From Clostridium sp. OF03-18AA (GTDB lineage: Bacteria > Bacillota > Clostridia > Lachnospirales > Lachnospiraceae): a stretch of 64,000 bases of DNA. The position numbers and the translations under genes are program-made. Location: NCBI RefSeq assembly GCF_003478035.1, contig NZ_QUEP01000012.1, positions 34,534-98,533 of the forward strand, in the 5' to 3' direction. Positions 52,966 through 61,340 of this stretch are shown here, piece by piece. How positions within the stretch are numbered: position 1 is the first letter of the stretch; each line of letters opens with the position of its first letter. The notes under the pieces were generated by a model that did no database searches, had not been told where the DNA came from, and worked only from the letters and a program-made list of their open reading frames with translations.

Positions 52966-53520
52966 ATAAAAAAAATTAGAAAAAGAATTATGAGTCTTAT
53001 TCTTACAGCAATTCTTATTTGCACCACTTTTACGTCAACTGTCTTGGCTGCAGAAACTGCACCATTAAGATTATACATGTCATCCGGGGAAATTGCCAGA
53101 GAGCAGGCATACTTCGATTCTCTCAGCAGGGATGAACTGATCCAGGTATTAATGACAAAATACGGAGCTACAGAAACTGAAGCTGAAAGGTTAGTTGACC
53201 TTGCTTATGAAAATACCCAGCCGTATTCCGCAAGGGCGAAAGCTTTTCCTTCGAACCCATCCATTGGGCAAACATGCGTTATTGATGTAACGATTCACGT
53301 TGACGATGCCGCAACAGCTGCTGGAATTGCTAGTGAAATTATGGCTGCTTCGCCTTATGTGACTTTAGCAGCCGCGCTTTATGCTGCCAATATATTACTT
53401 ACGGCTGGAAGTATGATATATGGATATACAGTTGTACTCCATATTAGTTATACCTATGGATATACAAACGATGGTGTTTTAGGTTGGACCCCGGGCTATG
53501 TATCTTATGAGATTTATTAA
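52966..53520 (+). CDS. secreted protein of unknown function (start codon uncertain)
   Basis: Not recognised. About 184 aa: basic N-terminus KKIRKRIMSLI, hydrophobic core and signal-peptidase site near VLAAE, an acidic helical part (REQAYFDSLSRDELIQVLMTKYGATETEAERLVDLAY), then a Gly/Ala/Tyr-rich hydrophobic C-terminus (AATAAGIASEIMAASPYVTLAAALYAANILL). The best RBS (AAAGAGG) points to ATA at 52966, where relatives would have ATG; alternatives are TTG at 52936 and ATG at 52990, the latter without the basic tail. Followed after 14 bp by a small membrane protein. Confidence 0.55.
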   Translation: MKKIRKRIMSLILTAILICTTFTSTVLAAETAPLRLYMSSGEIAREQAYFDSLSRDELIQVLMTKYGATETEAERLVDLAYENTQPYSARAKAFPSNPSIGQTCVIDVTIHVDDAATAAGIASEIMAASPYVTLAAALYAANILLTAGSMIYGYTVVLHISYTYGYTNDGVLGWTPGYVSYEIY

Positions 53521-53534
53521 TTGAGAGGTATGCT

Positions 53535-53810
53535 ATGAAATATAAGGGAAATGTCTATTCGTATTTTAATTTATCAGGGATATTATTTTGTATTTTTATT
53601 GCATGGGCATCCTATTACAATTATAAGAATTTACAAATAACCGGACTTTTGGCTTTTTTTGTATTCTGCGTATTGAAGTGTGCAATGCTTGCAAAATTTA
53701 AAAAAGATATACTTGAAAAAGATACTCCCTTATTATTTAAAGTTTCTAACCATGTGTTTGGAATAGCATTTATTATCATGGATATCTTTATCTTTTATGT
53801 AAATAGGTGA
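53535..53810 (+). CDS. small membrane protein of unknown function
   Basis: Not recognised. 91 aa with three hydrophobic segments (LSGILFCIFIAWASYY, TGLLAFFVFCVLKCAML, VFGIAFIIMDIFIFYV) and a basic loop KFKKDILEKD. GAGAGGTATGCT precedes the ATG. It is coupled to the secreted protein upstream; a two-gene unit of secreted polypeptide plus small membrane protein resembles toxin/immunity or bacteriocin/immunity pairs, but nothing in either sequence proves this. Confidence 0.55.
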   Translation: MKYKGNVYSYFNLSGILFCIFIAWASYYNYKNLQITGLLAFFVFCVLKCAMLAKFKKDILEKDTPLLFKVSNHVFGIAFIIMDIFIFYVNR

Positions 53811-53875
53811 TCACTGGTCGCCTATGTTAAAGGAACTTAAGGCGGAAATACACATGGATGCATTTCCGCCTTTTA

Positions 53876-54562
53876 CTATGCAATTGGAAATTTAGATAAG
53901 TCGTTTCTATATTTGTAGTAAGTGCCGCGACTGATGCCGATTACTTTCATGCAGTCAGATGGACAAAGATCTCCACCAAAGAGCGTATCACGTTTCAGAA
54001 TAATATTTTTTGCCTTTCGTTCCTTCTCGGTGATGCACCGGCCACGAGGCCGGCCGAGCTGCTTTCCAGAACGTCTGGCTGTTTCTAATCCCTCGATCGT
54101 TCGTTGCCTGAGATCATCCAGTTCCTTCTGGGCCTGTTGAAAGGCAATACGGACTTGCTTTTCTGCAAGCTTCACTTGATATGCTTCGATGGCCTCCAGA
54201 ATTATATCAACCTCCGTGCCAGTCCGTGGAATTTGCATCTGACAGGCTTCCCGATATACATCCGTGTTGATCCCAGGCTCCACGAAGAAAAACAAGTTCA
54301 CTTTTCTTTTATACAGATCCAGGTACTCCTTTACTCCATCATCCTCATCACGGGCCATTCTGGAAACCGAATCAAAATAGATATTATCTCCACGCATAAA
54401 TCTGGGATAATATCTCCGCCACTTATGCCGATCCTGTGTGCTACCAGTAAAAATTTCCTTGATGATAACAAGGTTCGGATCCGGACACATCAGGCGGATG
54501 TTGCGCTCCTGTCGTTCCACATTCTGAAATTTTGTAGAAATCCTTATATATCCATAGTTCAA
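53876..54562 (-). CDS. serine recombinase (resolvase/invertase family), copy A
   Basis: 228 aa. Catalytic Ser 9 (YGYIRISTKFQN), conserved Arg pair in FDSVSRMARD, long E helix (EKQVRIAFQQAQKELDDLRQRTIEGLETARRSG), GRPRGR and a C-terminal helix-turn-helix (CPSDCMKVIGISRGTYYKYR). Start is TTG at 54562, with GGGAGAG about 8 nt upstream; the upstream frame to 54814 has no RBS. Divergent from copy B with 190 bp in between. Confidence 0.88.
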   Translation of the reverse strand: MNYGYIRISTKFQNVERQERNIRLMCPDPNLVIIKEIFTGSTQDRHKWRRYYPRFMRGDNIYFDSVSRMARDEDDGVKEYLDLYKRKVNLFFFVEPGINTDVYREACQMQIPRTGTEVDIILEAIEAYQVKLAEKQVRIAFQQAQKELDDLRQRTIEGLETARRSGKQLGRPRGRCITEKERKAKNIILKRDTLFGGDLCPSDCMKVIGISRGTYYKYRNDLSKFPIA

Positions 54563-54752
54563 TGCACATCTCTCCCGATTGTATGAAAAAAATGTTATAT
54601 TTATAGTGTACAGATGATTGGCAATATACGCAAGTTGAAACTGTATAAAAAAAACAACCGTTTTTTTCGTACACTTATATCTTTCATTATCTGAGCGATT
54701 ATTGTATAATATAAACGTAAGCTTTTTATCATACGTCTCGGAGGATACCTCA
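54563..54752. promoter_or_regulatory. divergent control/recombination region between two serine recombinases
   Basis: AT-rich 190 bp. Contains TATAAT at 54705-54710 for copy B, a TATAAA-type box for copy A, the inverted pair ATAGTGTAC (54603-54611) / GTACACTTAT (54669-54678) and a poly-A/poly-T dyad AAAAAAAACAACCGTTTTTTT (54650-54668 region). It may hold the crossover sites (inference). Confidence 0.4.
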
Positions 54753-55433
54753 TTGATATACGGATACGCAAGAATTTCCAGCAAGCACCAAAACATCGAC
54801 CGCCAGATTCGCAATATTAAATCCCGCTACCCAGATGCCATAATGATCATCGAAGTTTATACTGGGCGAACGCAGGACCGCCCTAAATGGGTAAATCTGA
54901 TCTCAATGGTAAAAGAAAATGACAAAATCATCTTCGACTCTGTCTCCCGAATGTCCCGTACTTCAGATGAAGGATTTGCAGACTATAAAGCGCTCTATCA
55001 GCGGGGCATTACATTAGAATTTATAAATGAGCCACAAATCGATACTGCTGTGTACCGCGAATCTCTTCAGATTGATATTCCAATGACCGGTACTGATGCT
55101 GATCTGATTCTTAAAGGCGTGGAGCAGTATCTGATGAAATTGGCTGAGAAGCAAATTAAAATCGCCTTTGACCAGGCACAGAAAGAAGTTGACGATCTCC
55201 GCCAGCGCACGATTGAAGGTCTGCAAACTGCCCGCTTAGCCGGGAAAAAACTCGGTCGTCCACATGGTCGCTGTATTACAGAGAAGGAACGGAAAGCAAA
55301 AAATATCATCATCAAGCGGGACAAACTCTTTGGCGGAGATCTATGTCCGACTGACTGCATGAAGGTAATCGGCATCAGCCGCAACACCTATTATCGATAT
55401 CGCAAGGACCTACAGCAGGCAACTAATGCATAA
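54753..55433 (+). CDS. serine recombinase (resolvase/invertase family), copy B
   Basis: 226 aa, closely related to copy A throughout (QKEVDDLRQRTIEGLQTAR, GRPHGRCITEKERKAKNI, GDLCPTDCMKVIGISRNTYYRYR). Catalytic Ser 9 or 10 in YGYARISSKHQN, Arg in FDSVSRMSRT. Start is TTG at 54753 with GGAGG 8 nt upstream. Two intact, diverged, divergently transcribed copies suggest distinct sites or a heteromeric system rather than a recent duplication. Confidence 0.9.
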   Translation: MIYGYARISSKHQNIDRQIRNIKSRYPDAIMIIEVYTGRTQDRPKWVNLISMVKENDKIIFDSVSRMSRTSDEGFADYKALYQRGITLEFINEPQIDTAVYRESLQIDIPMTGTDADLILKGVEQYLMKLAEKQIKIAFDQAQKEVDDLRQRTIEGLQTARLAGKKLGRPHGRCITEKERKAKNIIIKRDKLFGGDLCPTDCMKVIGISRNTYYRYRKDLQQATNA

Positions 55434-55460
55434 ATTTTCACCTGCTGCCCCAACTAAAAA

Positions 55461-55496
55461 TGAGAGCAGCGGCTATCCACATAGCTTCTGCTCTCA
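55461..55496. terminator. terminator between recombinase B and the ATPase pair
   Basis: TGAGAGCAG / CTGCTCTCA with inner GGCTAT/ATAGCT pairs. It sits between two convergent genes; flanking A/T runs are short. Confidence 0.6.
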
Positions 55497-55530
55497 AAAT
55501 TTGTAAAATGTTTTAATTTCCGACTTTCCT

Positions 55531-56895
55531 CTATTTAAACTGAAACTTCGCTATCCCATAGATCGGGATCGTGTAAGTATTTCCATGGATTCCGCCATGT
55601 GTATTTCCCTTTGCATACAGAACATAATCCGCTTTTCTCTTTTCCAAGATTTCTTCTGCGGTCTTTCCGCTGTTTTTTCCGGTCTTAACCTCAACAGCAT
55701 ATGTGTGTTGGCCTGCATGAACTGACTTTACGAAGAAATCAATCTCATATTTCCCCCATGTAGAAAACGCCGGGGTTTCCAATGCAATTTCCCTTGGAAA
55801 TGAAATTCTCCGTTTCAGATCAAGATACACGAAGTTTTCATTGACCACTCCCTGAATATCCCCTGCACTACATCCTGTCTGTGTCAGGAAATACGTTGTA
55901 AGTCCCAGATCCATGAAGAACGCTCTTGATTTTGCCTTGTAAGACAGGATATCACATCCAGTCAGTTTTCCGGCAAATCCGATAATCCCTGCACTGTGGA
56001 GCCAGTCAATTGCCCGGTTTACCGCAGCTTTTGAAAGATTGCTTGAGTATTCCCGTACAACAAGACTTTGAAGTTCTTCACTGAAACTGTCTTCCTCGAA
56101 TCCCTTTTTTCCCCTCACAAGAAGTCTTGCGACACTCGTAAACAGGTTCTCATAGCTATCGTATTCCAGGATGTCTTTAAAGTATCTCCGGCTCTCATTT
56201 GCGAACAGGCGAACGATCTTCTCAAGAGTCAATTGGCACTGAGAGATGCTACCTGTCTCCATATAAGTTAGCACAACTGCCGGATATCCGCCAATCGTGC
56301 AGTATATATGGTAAAGCTCTTCCAGCTCCCGGTACGTATTTTCACTGCTATTTCCATATAAATCCAGCTGCTGGTATAGCTTTTCCTTTCCTAATGCCAT
56401 TAAAAACTCTTCAAAGCTGAGAGTCTGAATATCAATTGCGTCCAAATCCCCAGCCGAATATTTAAAGTCGTCATTCATAATTCTTCCACGGTAGCTTCCT
56501 GTAATGATAAAATCACACGCCAGATTTCTCGTAAACTCCCGAATCCGGTTATAAATATCTACCGATTCCTGAATCTCATCAATGATCACAACCGTGTCTG
56601 AGTCATCAACAAACGTAGGGTCATATCGTTTAATCAACTCATACACAGGATTCTCATACCGTTCTCCCTGTTTCATGTTCTGAATGAGATCTCTGTAATG
56701 GCTCACCAGTAATTCCCCAGAAAGTTCCAGAAGATTTACATAAATTTTTCTTTTATATTCCCGGTCCGCAAACTTATTGACCAGATAAGTTTTTCCAACC
56801 TGTCTTGCCCCTGACACTTCAAGTGTAGAATGGTTCGGTTTATTCTTCCATGCAAGCAATTTACTAGATGCTTTTCTTTCTAAATCGATTTGCAT
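55531..56895 (-). CDS. AAA ATPase with DUF4143 nuclease-like domain, copy 2
   Basis: 454 aa. Walker A GARQVGKT (about 30-37), Walker B VVIIDEIQE, sensor region FIITGSYRGR, then a winged-helix part and a C-terminal DUF4143 domain with YEIDFFVKS...YAVEVKTGK, the D...ExK pattern of the PD-(D/E)XK fold. Such proteins are frequent in accessory DNA of gut bacteria and their role is not settled. ATG at 56895 with GGGAGGACAAG. It follows its paralogue (30 bp). Confidence 0.85.
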   Translation of the reverse strand: MQIDLERKASSKLLAWKNKPNHSTLEVSGARQVGKTYLVNKFADREYKRKIYVNLLELSGELLVSHYRDLIQNMKQGERYENPVYELIKRYDPTFVDDSDTVVIIDEIQESVDIYNRIREFTRNLACDFIITGSYRGRIMNDDFKYSAGDLDAIDIQTLSFEEFLMALGKEKLYQQLDLYGNSSENTYRELEELYHIYCTIGGYPAVVLTYMETGSISQCQLTLEKIVRLFANESRRYFKDILEYDSYENLFTSVARLLVRGKKGFEEDSFSEELQSLVVREYSSNLSKAAVNRAIDWLHSAGIIGFAGKLTGCDILSYKAKSRAFFMDLGLTTYFLTQTGCSAGDIQGVVNENFVYLDLKRRISFPREIALETPAFSTWGKYEIDFFVKSVHAGQHTYAVEVKTGKNSGKTAEEILEKRKADYVLYAKGNTHGGIHGNTYTIPIYGIAKFQFK

Positions 56896-56925
56896 CTTGT
56901 CCTCCCGTCCACTCATTCATCCATT

Positions 56926-58281
56926 TTATACTGTCTCATAGGGGAATCGGCATCCGATCGTATAAATCGGTATCGTTGCAAAGCGTGATCCCTGACCTCC
57001 ATGAGAAAGTGCACACCGGAACCCTTTGTCAACCATACCCTTATCTCTATAATACTCCAAAGATTTGGCACGATTATTTCCGCTCTTTACCTCAAGTCCA
57101 TAGCGAACATCATCTTTATCGACAACCACAAAATCCAGTTCATAGTCTCCACAGGTAGAAAAGCACGGCTTGTCACCCCGAACACGCTTTTTCCCCGGAG
57201 CAGCCTGATACAAGCGACTAAGCTCTGTATACGCAAATGTCTCTGTCAACATTCCCTCGGTCGCGTCTTTCGGAACTGTAACCATACTGGAAATATAATT
57301 TGCGATTCCCGGATCAGCAAAGTATGCCCTTCGATTGCTGACAACATCTGTCACATCCCCATTATTATAAAGATCGCAGTAGCCGATAATTCCGGAATAT
57401 AACAGCCACGAAGCCGCTGTGCGCACCTCATTCCTGCTCACCGGTTCCTTTACCGTGTCTTTCACAAAATTCGTGACAAATTCCAGAAATGTCTTTCCAG
57501 TGCCCTTCTCCTCTTCCGCAATCTGCACCAGAACTGCTTTATACGCTTCCTGGAAAATACTAAGTGCCGTACTATTGGTAAAGAATCGACTTGACTCTGC
57601 CGTAAAGGTACGAATCAGATCTTCAAGAACCACCATACAGTCGTCAATCTGTCTGGATTCTATGAATGTTGTGACAACCAGCGGATACCCACCAATTTTT
57701 CGATATACCTGATAGGCCTCTTCAAGTTTCTGATAATCTTCATCCTTGGATTCTGACTTCAAGCTGATTGTTTCCAATATATCTTCTATATTCAATGCTC
57801 TGCAAAATTCTTTGAATGACAGCGGGTACATTTGAAGGTACGCAATCCCTGCCGGAAGGAAGAAGTCTCTGGAATTGACGGTTCTGGCAAGATAACTGCC
57901 GCTGACAATGATGTCGCATCCAAGCTGTTCCCGCAGATCACGGATCGCATTGTAGACATTCGCACGCTCCTGAATCTCATCAATCACGAGAACTGTACTT
58001 TCATCATCCACATACTCACCAATTCCTGCATTCCTGCAATATTCCCGCATAAAATGATCTGTAAGCATTAGATCTTCAAATCCATATTCATCACGCACGA
58101 GATTCACATAGACGACCTGTTTATAATGGCTATATACAAACTTCTTGACCTCATGCGTCTTTCCAACATGCCATGGTCCTTCTATTTGTAATACAGTATG
58201 ATGCCGTTTATTCTTCCAGTTCAGAAGCTCATTCTGTACATCCCGCTCTAACTCGATTTTGCTCTGTACAAATCCGGTCAT
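56926..58281 (-). CDS. AAA ATPase with DUF4143 nuclease-like domain, copy 1
   Basis: 451 aa paralogue of the next gene: Walker A GPWHVGKT, Walker B VLVIDEIQE, sensor IIVSGSYLART, C-terminal YELDFVVVD...YGLEVKSGN. Identity between the pair is modest by eye, so the duplication is old or the two were acquired together. Transcribed first of the two. AGGAATCAGGG precedes the ATG. Confidence 0.85.
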   Translation of the reverse strand: MTGFVQSKIELERDVQNELLNWKNKRHHTVLQIEGPWHVGKTHEVKKFVYSHYKQVVYVNLVRDEYGFEDLMLTDHFMREYCRNAGIGEYVDDESTVLVIDEIQERANVYNAIRDLREQLGCDIIVSGSYLARTVNSRDFFLPAGIAYLQMYPLSFKEFCRALNIEDILETISLKSESKDEDYQKLEEAYQVYRKIGGYPLVVTTFIESRQIDDCMVVLEDLIRTFTAESSRFFTNSTALSIFQEAYKAVLVQIAEEEKGTGKTFLEFVTNFVKDTVKEPVSRNEVRTAASWLLYSGIIGYCDLYNNGDVTDVVSNRRAYFADPGIANYISSMVTVPKDATEGMLTETFAYTELSRLYQAAPGKKRVRGDKPCFSTCGDYELDFVVVDKDDVRYGLEVKSGNNRAKSLEYYRDKGMVDKGFRCALSHGGQGSRFATIPIYTIGCRFPYETV

Positions 58282-58372
58282 CCCTGATTCCTTTCCTGCT
58301 CTTCAACCATCGTTGTTATCATTATAGCAAACTCCATTTAAAATTCCTATCATCGTCTGAAAAAATATTCGT

Positions 58373-58840
58373 TTATGCAGCCCTCCCCTTATCTTCTGCA
58401 TCCGACTGAATCTCTTCTATCGTTGTCGCAATATGGCACCTCTGCAACGCCTCCTCATATGTAACTCCATGATTCTCAATTTTTAAAATTCCTTCACACA
58501 TCCGACGATGTACCGGATTTTTTGAACACCGCAGCCTCTGAATTCGGTTCGGCTCTTTCTTCAGATGACAACCAAATCCACACATCACACAGCCAGTTCG
58601 GCTCTCGCCTGTCGTAACCCATTCTCCCGTTTTATCCCATACCACTTCTCCATATATGCAACAGATGGGAATTCTATGATCCATTTTATATTGCAATACG
58701 TCTGCCCTTATCCAGAACCCCATCGGCTGACTCTTAATTGTATGGCCATCATAGACATTGCACCCCGTATGATTATACTGGTTTTCTCTTTTAAATCCCT
58801 CATCCAGGTTCTTTTTCGATGAGTTCCATGATTTCTGATA
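58373..58840 (-). pseudogene. PAPS-reductase-like protein, C-terminal remnant
   Basis: The frame keeps TGCNVYDGHTIKSQPMGFWIRADVLQY and RTGCVMCGFGCHLKKEPNRIQRLRCSKNP, the C-terminal half of phage/plasmid-type phosphoadenosine phosphosulfate reductase family proteins with its Cys-x2-Cys pair. The ATP-binding N-terminal half (SGGxDS) is absent. A separate 37-codon start fragment lies just upstream in another frame. Confidence 0.65.
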
Positions 58841-58913
58841 AATGAAAGACCTTATTAACCGGTAAAGTAGCAAGAAATTCTCGTATCTGCGTTGTGCTTA
58901 CCCCATTTGCCAT
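58800..58913 (-). CDS. 37-aa open frame, probable 5' fragment of a broken gene
   Basis: MANGVSTTQIREFLATLPVN, then KVFHLSEIMELIEKEPG and stop. GAGAGGAGAAAAATAAG gives a strong RBS. It overlaps the end of the PAPS-reductase-like remnant in a different frame, so it may be the start of an older gene whose middle was deleted. No family recognised. Confidence 0.4.
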   Translation of the reverse strand: MANGVSTTQIREFLATLPVNKVFHLSEIMELIEKEPG

Positions 58914-58940
58914 CTTATTTTTCTCCTCTCTACACACAAA

Positions 58941-58981
58941 GGCACTGCAAAAACCTTCACTCTATCAGATTTCACAGTGCC
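58941..58981 (-). terminator. possible terminator of the isomerase-btpA operon
   Basis: GGCACTG / CAGTGCC stem with a long loop and a weak T-rich tail on the minus strand. Confidence 0.35.
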
Positions 58982-59033
58982 CGCTTATTTACAGATTACA
59001 TTTATATCTTTTTTCTTTCCCTAAAGCTCACTT

Positions 59034-59385
59034 TCATCCCATATCTGCCTCGACTGCTGCTGCCAAGTCAATCGTCGCCAATGGATTAGAAACAATATTG
59101 ACACCAAATGGAACTTTTATCTCTTTTTTTAATTCTCCCACAACCCGTCCCATCGCTGCCACAGTTACGTAGGAAACCTTTTTTTCATACGGAAGGCTGA
59201 ATTCATTGGCAATCAAAACTCCATCTACTCCTCCCTCCTGGAGCGCCTGAAGCTCTCTGGCTGCATTTTCAATTACCTCTCCCATCGTTGCGTCTTTTTC
59301 ATACAGAGGATCCCCCCGGCAGCGCCCGCAAATGCAACAGTGCAATGATTGGCTTTTTTACATGAAATAATTCATCTGTCCACAT
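59034..59385 (-). pseudogene. btpA/SgcQ-family gene, frameshifted and truncated
   Basis: From ATG at 59385 the frame reads MWTDELFHVKKPIIALLHLR then ALPG and hits a stop after a run of six G (complement of C6 at 59312-59317). Removing one G restores LPGDPLYEKDATMGEVIENA, ALQEGGVDGVLIANEF and VPFGVNIVSNP, the N-terminal part of BtpA/SgcQ proteins. It then ends at about 115 codons against about 260 in the family. Either a pseudogene or a sequencing error in the homopolymer plus a real truncation. Last gene of the isomerase operon. Confidence 0.75.
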
Positions 59386-59399
59386 ATTCTTTCTCTCCT

Positions 59400-60236
59400 C
59401 TATTCCATGTACATTCTCAAATTCTGCACATTTCTTTTGTCATAACGAAATGGATCCAGGTAATACGCTGGTGCTGTCAGTTCCTGCGTAAAATATCCCT
59501 CATATCCATTTTTTACCATGTCCTCTAAATCCTTTCTTAAGTTTCTCTTCCCTTCACCCCAGATGTAATGCCCATAGGGATCACAATCCTGAAAATGTGC
59601 ATGTACAATGTTTTCCTTTCCAAAAACATCAAACCACTGCTGAATCGTTTCACCAGAAACTGACATTGCTGTCAAATCAATCATAACTTTAAAGCGCGGA
59701 TGATCGACTAAATCAAATAACTGTTTCATTTGCTGCAAACTATACCCAATTCTTGATTCCTGCGGCCGTAAAGTCTCTGCCACAATTGTCACGCCATTTT
59801 CCTCTGCGACCTCACAAAGTCTCTGATGCATCTCAGCTGCCCGCTTCAACCCATCCTCCTCCGCTTCATCCCAGTAACCCCATCCAGAATTTGCTTCCAT
59901 CTTGTCTGCCCCCAGCGCAGCCCCCAGACGTATCGCATTTGCAAAAAATCCAAATGTTTTTTCTCTCAGTTCTGGTTCTTTTACACCAAATTGATAACCA
60001 AACCGGCAATTCTGTGGTGTAAATACTGGGCACTTCAAACCGTGTTCCTGTAATTTTTTACGGACTGGCTCTGGATCCTGATATTCATTTGGATCCAGCC
60101 AAAGTCCTTGATGCCCTCCCAGCAATTCTACATTTTTGATTCCCAGTTCCTGCATACAATCCAGGAAATAATCCAACGTATATTGGCAATAATGAAGATT
60201 CAATACCGAAAGTTTATCAAAATCAACTATTTTCAT
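59400..60236 (-). CDS. sugar-phosphate isomerase/epimerase (TIM barrel, AP endonuclease 2-like), copy 2
   Basis: 278 aa xylose-isomerase-like TIM barrel. Metal ligands are visible as Glu in IVAETLRP, Asp in VMIDLTAM, His in VHAHFQD and Glu in FTQELTAP. These enzymes epimerise or isomerise keto-sugars and inositol derivatives. ATG at 60236 with GAGGAGGAAGCG. 21 bp downstream of a paralogue. Substrate unknown. Confidence 0.85.
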   Translation of the reverse strand: MKIVDFDKLSVLNLHYCQYTLDYFLDCMQELGIKNVELLGGHQGLWLDPNEYQDPEPVRKKLQEHGLKCPVFTPQNCRFGYQFGVKEPELREKTFGFFANAIRLGAALGADKMEANSGWGYWDEAEEDGLKRAAEMHQRLCEVAEENGVTIVAETLRPQESRIGYSLQQMKQLFDLVDHPRFKVMIDLTAMSVSGETIQQWFDVFGKENIVHAHFQDCDPYGHYIWGEGKRNLRKDLEDMVKNGYEGYFTQELTAPAYYLDPFRYDKRNVQNLRMYME

Positions 60237-60257
60237 TTTCGCTTCCTCCTCATACAA

Positions 60258-61094
60258 TTAATCCATTATAAACGGTTCCAATTCACGCATATTCTGCCGA
60301 TCGGCTGCAGCCGGATCCTCCAGGTAGCGTGCATCATTCAGTGCCAGGCTTAGCAATCCTTTATATTTGTACTGATCCAGACAAGTCAATTGATCCTCTA
60401 ACGGTCTCAAACCATCTCCCCATGCAAGGCATCCCTGCGGACGTCCATCCACAAAACGGATATGATATATTTTGTCTCCTAATGCTTCAAACCAGTCTTT
60501 CATCGACTCTCCTGCCACTCCGGCACTCGTCAAATTCAGGGCAGCCTGTATCTGCGGCTCATTAACCGACTCCAAAAGTTTTTTTAGCTCTGGAAGCATA
60601 TTAATAACCGTTGCGTCTTCTGGCCGTACTGTTTCCACTGCAAGAACAACCCCCTCTTCCGCAGCAGTTTTTGAAAGCCGACGCAAGGTTTGAACCGCAC
60701 GTTCAAAAATACGTCTCGGATCTTCATTTCTTGCACCGCCGCAGCAATTGAGTACCATCACTTTCGCACCAGCTTCTGCCGCTGCACGGATTCCATTTTC
60801 AAAATATCCGATTGAATGCTTCCTTGCCGTCTCGTCATGACAGCAAAGTGCATAATTATAAATCGTACACTCCGGTGAAAAAGCTCCGATTGTCAATCCA
60901 TAATCTGCTGCATTCTTTTTTAATTCAGCCGCATCCTCAAACCCATAATCATCTAGCAGGAAATGCGGTCTTGCACACCAAAACTCTATATTTTTTATTC
61001 CGAGAGCCTGCTGCGTTTTAAAGAAATAATCCAAAGTTCTGTATTTATAGTGCATATTCATTCCTGCAATCTGTTCCCGCCTTATCTTTATCAT
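60258..61094 (-). CDS. sugar-phosphate isomerase/epimerase (TIM barrel), copy 1
   Basis: 278 aa paralogue: LAVETVRPED, ALNLTSAG, IYHIRFVDGRPQG and GLLSLALND occupy the four metal/active-site strands, but the third and fourth differ from copy 2 (RFVD for HFQD, SLALND for TQELTA), so activity may be altered. GAGGAGGAACAACTGG precedes the ATG at 61094. First gene of the operon, behind a LacI-type palindrome. Confidence 0.8.
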   Translation of the reverse strand: MIKIRREQIAGMNMHYKYRTLDYFFKTQQALGIKNIEFWCARPHFLLDDYGFEDAAELKKNAADYGLTIGAFSPECTIYNYALCCHDETARKHSIGYFENGIRAAAEAGAKVMVLNCCGGARNEDPRRIFERAVQTLRRLSKTAAEEGVVLAVETVRPEDATVINMLPELKKLLESVNEPQIQAALNLTSAGVAGESMKDWFEALGDKIYHIRFVDGRPQGCLAWGDGLRPLEDQLTCLDQYKYKGLLSLALNDARYLEDPAAADRQNMRELEPFIMD

Positions 61095-61238
61095 CCAGTT
61101 GTTCCTCCTCGTATTATATAGCAGTAGTATATCATATAATTTTATGAAATACTTTACAAAGATTTTTATTTCTAGGGAAGAAAAAAGTGTCTGAAAATAT
61201 AGATCACATCAATTTATAAAGAACGTTATTCTATTTAT

Positions 61239-61252
61239 TGATAACGTTATCA
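61239..61252. promoter_or_regulatory. LacI/GalR-type operator upstream of the isomerase operon
   Basis: Perfect 14 bp palindrome TGATAACGTTATCA with the central CG of LacI-family sites, and a second AACGTT-containing segment AGAACGTTATTCT at 61220-61232. It lies about 145 bp upstream of the first isomerase gene. No LacI-family gene is in the window. The remaining sequence 61095-61340 is AT-rich and shows no gene. Confidence 0.45.
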
Positions 61253-61340
61253 TATAGAAAGATGTACGTTCTTTTTGTGCAATTTGCTATTATAGAGTGA
61301 AAAAATAAATTTACAGTGCATTTCAGCATAATGAAAATAC

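Noticed and set aside
54641..54668. A/T dyad as an intrinsic terminator between the recombinases
   Set aside because: The stem is mostly A-T and sits between two promoters; more likely a bendable promoter region.
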